Positions 7,395 through 12,118 of a DNA stretch of 12,118 nucleotides are shown piece by piece. This stretch comes from Bacteroidales bacterium UBA2030 (GTDB taxonomy: Bacteria > Bacteroidota > Bacteroidia > Bacteroidales > TTA-H9). Positions within the stretch are counted from its first letter, which is position 1. Every line of letters begins with the position of its first letter. The position numbers and the translations under genes were made by a program. Below the pieces are notes generated by a model. The model was not told where the DNA came from. It did no database searches and worked only from the letters and a program-made list of their open reading frames with translations. Where the stretch lies: assembly GCA_002332755.1 (NCBI GenBank), contig DDBO01000107.1, positions 1 through 12,118 on the forward strand. Direction: 5' to 3'.

Positions 7395-8357
7395 TCAATT
7401 TATAATTCCTTTTACTTCGGTTTGTTGAATAAACCTTTTTACATTTTCTATGGCATGCTGAGTACCCAGAAGAAGAGCATCGGCAACCATGGCTGAATTG
7501 TGAGGCGATCCTAACAGATTTGGAAGCTGGAAGAAAGGATAGTGCAGTTCGAATCTATTATATTTAAAGGGTTCAATCCACCAAGCATCAATTCCGGCAT
7601 AAAAATCAGGGTGAGTCGATAAATGTTCGTACAGTGCCTTTTCATCAATCAGATCACCTCGGGCAACATTCACCAGCACGGCATCAGGTTTCATCAGTTC
7701 AAGTTTTTGTTTGTTGATCAAATTTTCCGTATCTTTGTTTAAGGCGATAGAGAGCACCAGATTATCGGCATTTATCAGAACATAATCCAAATTATCGAGG
7801 GTGCCTATAAATTCTACTTCTTCGTTGGTTTTCCCTGAAGTATTGATAGCGAACAAACGAACGCCAAAAGGACGCAAAAGTTTAGCCGTTGCCTTACCTA
7901 TGGCACCAAATCCAATTATACCTACTACCGAACCCTTCAAGAATCTTGTCTGGCTTTTTAACTGATCAAAATGTCCTTCCGACAGCTGTTTGTGATAAAT
8001 GGTCAGGCGTTTATTAAGCGCCAATAACATGGCAACCACATGTTCGGCCATTGGCTCAGCATAGGCTCCTTGATTGGCGGCTATTTTAATGCCAACAGGG
8101 AAATCTTCGAGTTGAACATGATCATAACCTGCCGATAAAAGCTGCATGAATTTTACATTATTCAAAGGAAGTTTGTCTTTATTGATACCTTCCTGAGTTG
8201 GATTCCACGAAAGAAGGATATCAGCCTGCTGAATTATATTTGCTAATTCGTTGTCAGTAAGGTCTTCTTTGAAATAAACCGAAGCTTCATTACTTAAAGC
8301 ATTAGTAAGAAATTCCTTTTGCTTGTTGAAAGTTTTAAATGTTACTAAGATATTCAT
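7395..8357 (-). CDS. D-2-hydroxyacid dehydrogenase family protein
   Basis: I start this at ATG 8357, giving 320 residues. A TTG four codons upstream is possible but less likely, as MNILVTFK begins the first strand. The nucleotide-binding loop is GFGAIG at 149-154. The catalytic trio of the D-isomer-specific family is present: R233 in NVARGDLID, E262 in DAWWIEPF and H286 in GSPHNSAM. The substrate-binding loop LLSAGYDH (73-80) also fits. Length matches glyoxylate/hydroxypyruvate and D-lactate dehydrogenase relatives (about 310-335). It interconverts 2-keto and D-2-hydroxy acids with NAD(P)H. The acid substrate cannot be read from the sequence, and the WWIEPF segment is unusual beside the common DVFE-x-EP. 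It lies between the two DsbA-family genes with gaps of 36 and 28 nt, suggesting co-transcription. Confidence 0.88.
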   Translation of the reverse strand: MNILVTFKTFNKQKEFLTNALSNEASVYFKEDLTDNELANIIQQADILLSWNPTQEGINKDKLPLNNVKFMQLLSAGYDHVQLEDFPVGIKIAANQGAYAEPMAEHVVAMLLALNKRLTIYHKQLSEGHFDQLKSQTRFLKGSVVGIIGFGAIGKATAKLLRPFGVRLFAINTSGKTNEEVEFIGTLDNLDYVLINADNLVLSIALNKDTENLINKQKLELMKPDAVLVNVARGDLIDEKALYEHLSTHPDFYAGIDAWWIEPFKYNRFELHYPFFQLPNLLGSPHNSAMVADALLLGTQHAIENVKRFIQQTEVKGIIN

Positions 8358-8393
8358 ACTAATGTACAATGTTTAGATTTATTTTCGAAACGA

Positions 8394-9029
8394 TTATTTT
8401 ATTTGTTGAATCCATTCCAAAAGAATGTTATAGGGTTGTGCACCTGTGAGTTTGTATTTCTGATTGGCAATCAGAGTTGGCACAGAGTTGATTCCATATT
8501 GGTAGGCACGATAAAGATCATCATCGAGCATTTGACGGACCTCTTTACTGTTGAAGTCCTTTTCCCATTTTGTAGTATCTAAACCTATTTCGCTAGCGCA
8601 CTGTCGAAGAACTTCTAAGTCATTAATATTGAGACATTCTGTTAAGTGTGCCTTTTGCAGTCGATTAAACATTTTGGCGTGCATAGCATTTCCACCTTGC
8701 AATTCTGCAGCCTTACATGCCAGCAAGGGTGGCGTGGAATAAGGATAATCGAATTGCCGAGAGGACATTAAATCGACCATTATCCGATGCTCATCATCAT
8801 TTTGATTGGCTGCACGCCAGTGATTTAGAATTTCCTTTTTGCCCTGTTCCTGCGATCCAAAAATTCGTGCAATGCCATCTGGTTCAGGCGCTAAAGCAAA
8901 AGAACGATGAATAATTTCGATTCTTTCGCCAAAAGTATCCTTCAATTTTTCTACTCGGGGTGAAAGTGCATAGCACCAAGCACAGAGTACATCATGAAAA
9001 AATTCTATTGTGATTTTATTAGTATTCAT
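8394..9029 (-). CDS. DsbA-family thioredoxin-fold protein (CAWC active site)
   Basis: The 211 residues start with ITIEFFHDVLCAWCYALSPRVEKL: a thioredoxin-fold first strand followed by C16-A-W-C19 at the helix start. The cis-proline P184 is in GINSVPTLIANQKYKLTGAQ, and that SVPT...TGAQ ending is typical of the FrnE/HCCA-isomerase branch of DsbA. An all-helical insertion (about 60-165) is typical of the family. No signal peptide is visible, so the protein is probably cytoplasmic. Unlike the FrnE copy two genes downstream, it has CAWC instead of CPFC and lacks the C-terminal CX4C dithiol. The two are divergent paralogues, not a recent duplication. It is probably a dithiol oxidoreductase or glutathione-transferase-kappa-like enzyme. 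It follows the dioxygenase gene after 16 nt, consistent with a shared transcript. Confidence 0.85.
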   Translation of the reverse strand: MNTNKITIEFFHDVLCAWCYALSPRVEKLKDTFGERIEIIHRSFALAPEPDGIARIFGSQEQGKKEILNHWRAANQNDDEHRIMVDLMSSRQFDYPYSTPPLLACKAAELQGGNAMHAKMFNRLQKAHLTECLNINDLEVLRQCASEIGLDTTKWEKDFNSKEVRQMLDDDLYRAYQYGINSVPTLIANQKYKLTGAQPYNILLEWIQQIK

Positions 9030-9045
9030 ACTTTTTTAAAATTTA

Positions 9046-9864
9046 TTAAACAAACTTAAATCCCGAAATGCTTGCTCCCAGAAGAATTCCGGAATAATCC
9101 CTATGACCTGAATCGTTTCCAGCGGCGCCAGCAGCCACAAATAAGGGTACTAAATGTTCGCTCCTGGGATGAGATTCTCTTGCTGCAGGGGCTTTCAACC
9201 AATTAATCAATTTTTCGTTTCTCTCTTCATAATTTTCCAACTCTACCGTTTTCGTGAGCCAATCATCGAAACGTTTCGAATCGTCTTCTACATATTTACT
9301 GCCCGTCATCATTGCCTGAAGATTGTGATAGCTCATGCCAGAACAAATGATAAGCACCTTTTGTGAACGTAAAGGTTCGAGAGCCTTGCCCAATGCAATA
9401 TGAAGTGCAGGATTGAGGCCCTCAACCAATGAGAGCTGAGCAGTTGGAATATTGGCTTCGGGAAAAGCTATCATCATGGGAACAAAGGTGCCATGATCAT
9501 AACCTCTTTCGGTTTCACGCTTGGTTTGAAAACCCGATTGCTTTAATAATTGTTCGATATGGGCAGCAAGTTCTGGATTACCTGGTGCGGGCCAACTCAA
9601 ACGATAGGTAAAAGAAGGAAAACCATAATAATCGTAAAACATGGAAGGTTTGTACCCAAAATGTACTGCAGGCAAAGGTTCTTCCCAATGCGCAGAAATG
9701 ACTAATAAAGATTCTATTTTCCCAAGATATTCTTTCCCAAGTTTTTCGAGATAATTTTTGAGCATCCCATATCCCTCAGGATCGCCCATGTAATCTTCCA
9801 TTACGTGCCATGGTCCTCCTCCATGAGGGATATAGAATACAGGTAATTTTTCAGGAGCGTTCAT
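9046..9864 (-). CDS. Class III extradiol dioxygenase family protein (LigB/DODA/YgiD-like)
   Basis: This 272-residue protein matches the 4,5-DOPA-dioxygenase/LigB family over its full length. Likely metal ligands are H14 in IPHGGGPWH, H59 in ISAHWEE and a His of the SHPRSEHLVPL segment (H232 or H237). The active-site H124 is in the conserved GYDHGTFVPMM. Family members open catechol-type rings with non-haem iron, while relatives such as E. coli YgiD have been described with zinc, so the true metal is uncertain. The start ATG follows an AGGA nine bases upstream, one of the few Shine-Dalgarno-like sites in the window. That motif lies in the last codons of the FMN reductase gene, only 3 nt away. 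Tight linkage to a quinone-type reductase suggests joint handling of catechols and quinones. Confidence 0.88.
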   Translation of the reverse strand: MNAPEKLPVFYIPHGGGPWHVMEDYMGDPEGYGMLKNYLEKLGKEYLGKIESLLVISAHWEEPLPAVHFGYKPSMFYDYYGFPSFTYRLSWPAPGNPELAAHIEQLLKQSGFQTKRETERGYDHGTFVPMMIAFPEANIPTAQLSLVEGLNPALHIALGKALEPLRSQKVLIICSGMSYHNLQAMMTGSKYVEDDSKRFDDWLTKTVELENYEERNEKLINWLKAPAARESHPRSEHLVPLFVAAGAAGNDSGHRDYSGILLGASISGFKFV

Positions 9865-9867
9865 GGT

Positions 9868-10425
9868 TTATTTCCTGATGGTTTTCAGAGCTTCACCCCA
9901 AGCCACTAATTGATCAATCATGGTGTTTAGATAAGTTTCATGCATTGCAGCTGGTTTGAATACGCTGAAATTTTCAAAATCGGTGAAAAGTGATAAAATA
10001 ACCTGTGCACGCACATCGGCTATCTGGAGTTCTGCCATAATTTGTCGTAGCTGTTCTACTGCACGAACTCCACCCGCAGACCCATAACTGACAAATCCAG
10101 CGGCCTTGTTATTCCATTCGGTGTAAATATAATCAAGCGCATTTTTCAAAGCAGCAGTGGGGGCATGATTGTATTCTGGAGTTATAAAGATGAAAGCGTC
10201 TAGCGAACCAATCTTTTCTGCCCATTTGCGCGTGTAATCATGCTCATAATGATGCATGGAGGCCGGAATAGTTTCGTCGAGCAAGGGCAAATTATAATCT
10301 TTCAAATCCACTATTTCGAATGTGGCATCCTTTCTTTTGCTTGCAATTTCATAGACCCACTTGGCAACTGCTTCAGCATTGCGCCCGGGACGTGTACTTC
10401 CAATAATGATTCCAATGGTTATCAT
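9868..10425 (-). CDS. NADPH-dependent FMN reductase / quinone reductase-like flavoprotein
   Basis: The 185-residue flavodoxin-fold protein has the three hallmarks of the NADPH_FMN_red family: a phosphate loop GSTRPGRNAEAV (9-20), TPEYNHAPTAALKNALDYI (82-100) around the flavin, and YGSAGGVRAVEQLR (114-127). Relatives include ChrR-, YieF- and azoreductase-like enzymes that perform two-electron reduction of quinones, azo dyes or chromate and so avoid semiquinone radicals. It is the first gene after the operon promoter. About 75 nt of leader separate its ATG from the predicted transcription start, and its stop lies 3 nt before the dioxygenase ATG. First position in the operon and tight coupling fit a quinone or electrophile defence role. 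The in vivo substrate is unknown. Confidence 0.9.
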   Translation of the reverse strand: MITIGIIIGSTRPGRNAEAVAKWVYEIASKRKDATFEIVDLKDYNLPLLDETIPASMHHYEHDYTRKWAEKIGSLDAFIFITPEYNHAPTAALKNALDYIYTEWNNKAAGFVSYGSAGGVRAVEQLRQIMAELQIADVRAQVILSLFTDFENFSVFKPAAMHETYLNTMIDQLVAWGEALKTIRK

Positions 10426-10500
10426 AATTCTTAATGGTTTTTAATGATTTGTTAATTAGTTAATTGCTATTAATTTAAATTTTTTGAAGTTCACTTAGAA

Positions 10501-10515
10501 AACTTTTGCAAAGTT
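10501..10515. promoter_or_regulatory. Near-palindrome across the -7 element of the operon promoter
   Basis: AACTTTTGCAAAGTT has 5-bp arms AACTT/AAGTT. It would be a perfect 14-bp palindrome but for one extra T in the run. It overlaps the TAACTTTG box, so a bound repressor would block RNA polymerase. Such symmetry can also arise by chance in AT-rich promoters, so this is only a candidate second operator. Confidence 0.3.
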
Positions 10516-10539
10516 ATGTACAAACAAATGATGTTGCAA
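10509..10539 (-). promoter_or_regulatory. Bacteroidota-type promoter of the redox operon
   Basis: On the minus strand, TTG (10539-10537) is followed after 20 nt by TAACTTTG (10516-10509), an exact match to the Bacteroidota sigma consensus TAnnTTTG with suitable spacing. Transcription would begin near 10500-10503, leaving about 75 nt of leader before the FMN reductase ATG at 10425. I see no comparable match in the gaps inside the operon, which supports one main promoter for all eleven genes. Confidence 0.6.
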
Positions 10540-10542
10540 CAT
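10531..10542. promoter_or_regulatory. Perfect 12-bp palindrome over the -33 element, candidate MarR operator
   Basis: ATGTTGCAACAT reads identically on both strands. Its TTG half forms the -33 element of the operon promoter, so a dimeric regulator bound here would compete with RNA polymerase. MarR dimers generally bind short palindromes of this size. A MarR gene lies at the other end of the operon, which makes it a reasonable candidate ligand, but the pairing is inferred and I did not find the same 12-mer elsewhere in the window. Confidence 0.45.
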
Positions 10543-10603
10543 ATAATTTTAAATTTTTGTTAAATCTTCACGACTCTTTATTAAATTGCTGGTTTTTAGG
10601 TTA

Positions 10604-10873
10604 TTATGACTTCAATTTTCCTGCAGCCGGATGCTTAGCTAACATTTCCATGCTCAGTTCAGCATACATCTTCTTAAGCCTGAAGTTCTCTGTCTCCAGT
10701 TCCTTAAGCTTCTTGACATCACTAACCTGCAATCCGCCATACTTAGCTTTCCAGTTATAGAAGGTGGTATCGCTGATACCATGCTCCCTGCAAATGTCAG
10801 AAGTCTTGATTCCAGCCTCCTGCTTCTTCAGAATGGCTACAATCTGTGTCTCAGTAAATCGTGTCTTTTTCAT
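10604..10873 (-). mobile_element. IS3-family transposase OrfA remnant (orfB missing)
   Basis: The 89-residue product MKKTRFTETQIVAILKKQEAG... is a typical IS3-type OrfA. It has a helix-turn-helix at about 20-44 (IKTSDICREHGISDTTFYNWK) and a leucine-rich coiled coil at about 54-77 used for multimerisation. Family members normally end with a conserved 'ENxxLKDxIEKKL'-like segment leading into a programmed frameshift. Here the sequence departs after MYAELSMEM and ends HPAAGKLKS. No orfB (DDE integrase domain) follows: the next gene downstream on this strand is the FMN reductase, past its promoter. I could not identify matching terminal inverted repeats. The element is most likely a deletion remnant that can no longer transpose by itself, although its HTH protein might still be made. 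Confidence 0.8.
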
Positions 10874-10886
10874 AAGGTTTTAGTTG

Positions 10887-10925
10887 TTTAAAATTACGAG
10901 TTTTATTTGTTACTCTAATTTTAAA
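10887..10925. repeat. Strong hairpin upstream of the IS orfA
   Basis: TTTAAAATTA (10887-10896) plus GAGT (10898-10901) pair with ACTC (10912-10915) plus TAATTTTAAA (10916-10925), giving 14 bp with one bulged C and a 10-nt loop. It lies 14 nt outside the orfA ATG. It could be a structured IS end that shields orfA from read-through transcription, as known for some insertion sequences, or a bidirectional terminator for the cation transporter gene that reads toward it. Confidence 0.6.
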
Positions 10926-10937
10926 TGGCCATAGTTC

Positions 10938-11072
10938 GGGGAAGCTTACAGTATGAGTAGTAGCGGAATACGGGGCACTTTCCTATCAAGATGCGATGAA
11001 CTTGATACGAGGCAGAATACTCGAATATGCTACACCCCCCGCCATTACTTATACACGATGGTGGGTATAATG
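10938..11072. repeat. Left foldback (attC-like) element bordering the CDF gene, probably truncated
   Basis: Nested inverted segments occur here. TATCAAG (10984-10990) pairs with CTTGATA (11001-11007), GTAGC (10960-10964) with GCTAC (11029-11033), and GGGG (10938-10941) with the C-run at 11035-11040. The inner edge reads GGTGGGTATAATG (11060-11072), close to the GTTRRRY core of integron attC sites. The matching outer arm, which should lie left of 10938, is absent and is replaced by the IS remnant. It mirrors the right-hand element and its role is inferred. Confidence 0.45.
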
Positions 11073-11082
11073 TTTTTGGTTG

Positions 11083-11982
11083 TCAATCATTTCTAAAAGG
11101 CTCAACATGCACAATTACATGTGAGCGTTCTCCAAATCTTTTCCTTATATTTATCTCTATCTCTGTAGCAATTTTATGAGATAATTCAACAGTCATGTTT
11201 TTATCAACTTTTATATGAACCTCTACGGAAATATTCTCTCCTATCTTTCTTGTTCTTAGATTGTGAAAATATTCAACTCCTTTTGTTCTTTTTATAATTT
11301 CTTCAAGTTCTTTTTCTGTTGTTTCAGGAAGCGAACTATCAAGTAGTTCATCGATGCTCGGTTTTGCAATTTCCCAGGCCACTTTTAGAATAAAGAAACT
11401 AACAATTATACCTGCAATTGGGTCAAGTATTCGCCAACGCTCACCAAAAAGTATTGCTCCTGAAATTCCCATAGCTGTTCCAACAGAAGAAAATACATCT
11501 GACCTATGATGCCATGCATTAGCAATCAGGGCTTGACTATTCAATTTTTTCCCTTCAATTTTTGTGTACCAAAAAAGCCCTTCTTTAAATACTATTGATA
11601 TAAGTGCGGCATAAAGTGCAATAAATCCAGGTTGTTCAATCAATTCTCCTTTTAATGAATTAATTATTTTATTAATTCCTGTTATTAAAATTCCAAACCC
11701 AACAATTATAAGAGCAAAACTAATCAGCATGGTGGCAAAAGTTTCAAATTTACCATGTCCGTATTGATGCCTTTTATCTACTTCTTTTCCAGAAACTTTT
11801 ACAAAAACAATTACAATCACGTCGGTTATAAAATCAGATAGCGAATGTATTCCATCTGCTATCATAGCAGTACTATGTCCAACAAGTCCTGCTATAATCT
11901 TACCTATTGTCAATATAAAATTTATAAATGAACCTTGAAGGGTTACATTCCTAATCTGTTTTATTCTTCTTTCATTTTCCAT
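11083..11982 (-). CDS. Cation diffusion facilitator (CDF) family divalent metal efflux transporter
   Basis: From ATG 11982 this is a 299-residue CDF protein, the usual length. Earlier starts (ATG 12012, TTG 12021) would extend into the flanking repeat and are unlikely. There are about six membrane helices between 15 and 205. The transport site is H46 and D50 (DGIHSLSD) in helix 2 with H158 and D162 (HHRSD) in helix 5, an HD-HD set as in many zinc exporters. The YGHGKFE motif is at 74-80. A cytoplasmic ferredoxin-like domain (about 212-296, with VEYFHNLRTRKIG and VHIKVD) follows, as in YiiP/FieF. It would export Zn2+ or related ions in exchange for protons. The gene stands alone, bounded within about 10-30 nt on each side by palindromic repeats, so it looks like a single-gene cassette. 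No promoter match is evident immediately upstream. Confidence 0.93.
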   Translation of the reverse strand: MENERRIKQIRNVTLQGSFINFILTIGKIIAGLVGHSTAMIADGIHSLSDFITDVIVIVFVKVSGKEVDKRHQYGHGKFETFATMLISFALIIVGFGILITGINKIINSLKGELIEQPGFIALYAALISIVFKEGLFWYTKIEGKKLNSQALIANAWHHRSDVFSSVGTAMGISGAILFGERWRILDPIAGIIVSFFILKVAWEIAKPSIDELLDSSLPETTEKELEEIIKRTKGVEYFHNLRTRKIGENISVEVHIKVDKNMTVELSHKIATEIEINIRKRFGERSHVIVHVEPFRND

Positions 11983-12009
11983 ACAATTATAAATTCGTTC
12001 ATTTCTTAA

Positions 12010-12118
12010 CATTACACCCAACGTTTGGCGTATATGACTTGTGGTGGTTTTCGAGGCGCATAACTATCAGCTAAGCAGAAACTTAGATAGAAGCACAAAG
12101 CTTGATTTAACCAATTCA
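12010..12118. repeat. Right foldback (attC-like) element, cut by the window edge
   Basis: The inner edge CATTACACCCAAC (12010-12022) is nearly the reverse complement of the left element's GGTGGGTATAATG and contains ACCCAAC, which fits the RYYYAAC core of attC sites. A central hairpin follows: CTAT...CTAAG (12064-12075) with CTTAGATAG (12082-12090) around a 6-nt loop. The second arm should lie beyond 12118. The two elements share the TATAC-x-C / GTTGGGT-like edge but differ inside, as cassette recombination sites do. Confidence 0.45.

Noticed and set aside
8358..8369. TTG start four codons upstream of the hydroxyacid dehydrogenase ATG
   Set aside because: ATG at 8357 places the first beta strand right at the N-terminus as in relatives. 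The extra residues add nothing.
10506..10760. Plus-strand open frame of 84 codons over the operon promoter and the transposase region
   Set aside because: It runs antisense to the IS orfA, has no family resemblance, and overlaps the better supported promoter and palindrome.
10560..10930. Terminal inverted repeats of the IS3 remnant
   Set aside because: I compared the sequence on both sides of orfA and found only short, unconvincing matches, so no IS ends are annotated.
11983..12021. Longer CDF protein beginning at ATG 12012 or TTG 12021
   Set aside because: These starts lie in or next to the right-hand repeat edge, and the added residues are not CDF-like. ATG 11982 gives a normal-length protein.
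1..12118. CRISPR arrays, tRNA or rRNA genes
   Set aside because: No regularly spaced direct repeats, tRNA cloverleaf or rRNA-like segments were recognised by reading. A dedicated RNA search could not be run.

Overview
The window looks like a chromosomal segment of a Bacteroidota bacterium, probably of the Bacteroidales/Marinilabiliales type, although the exact taxon is a guess. The support is AT-rich DNA, starts that mostly lack a Shine-Dalgarno motif, a clear Bacteroidota-type promoter (TTG, 20 nt, TAnnTTTG) at about 10509-10539, and protein families common in this phylum. Every convincing gene is on the minus strand, so transcription runs from high to low coordinates.

Region 1 (486-10425) is a tightly packed run of eleven genes that can be read as one operon. 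In transcription order they encode an NADPH-dependent FMN/quinone reductase, a LigB/DODA-type dioxygenase, a DsbA-like thioredoxin-fold protein (CAWC), a D-2-hydroxyacid dehydrogenase, a FrnE-type DsbA-family protein (CPFC plus a C-terminal CX4C), a PaaI-like hotdog thioesterase, a secreted alpha/beta hydrolase, a three-cofactor 'old yellow enzyme' (FMN, 4Fe-4S, FAD), a short-chain dehydrogenase, a periplasmic YceI protein and a zinc-ligand-free MDR oxidoreductase. Gaps range from a 4-nt overlap to 94 nt. The promoter carries a perfect 12-bp palindrome over its -33 element. A hairpin followed by a T-rich run (372-411) lies after the last gene.

Region 2 (1-485) holds the 5' end of a MarR-family regulator gene (start at 122, cut by the window edge) and its upstream region. 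A MarR regulator beside flavin and thiol redox enzymes, a dioxygenase and YceI suggests an electrophile, quinone or oxidant-responsive detoxification regulon. This is inference: no substrate can be read from the sequence.

Region 3 (10604-12118) is mobile or accessory DNA. It contains an IS3-type orfA whose C-terminus departs from the family and which has no orfB, with a 14-bp hairpin just upstream of it. Beyond that is a single cation-efflux (CDF) gene, closely bounded by two palindromic foldback sequences whose inner edges read GGTGGGT and ACCCAAC. The arrangement resembles a one-gene cassette between attC-like recombination sites, the left one apparently truncated by the IS remnant. No integrase is present in the window.
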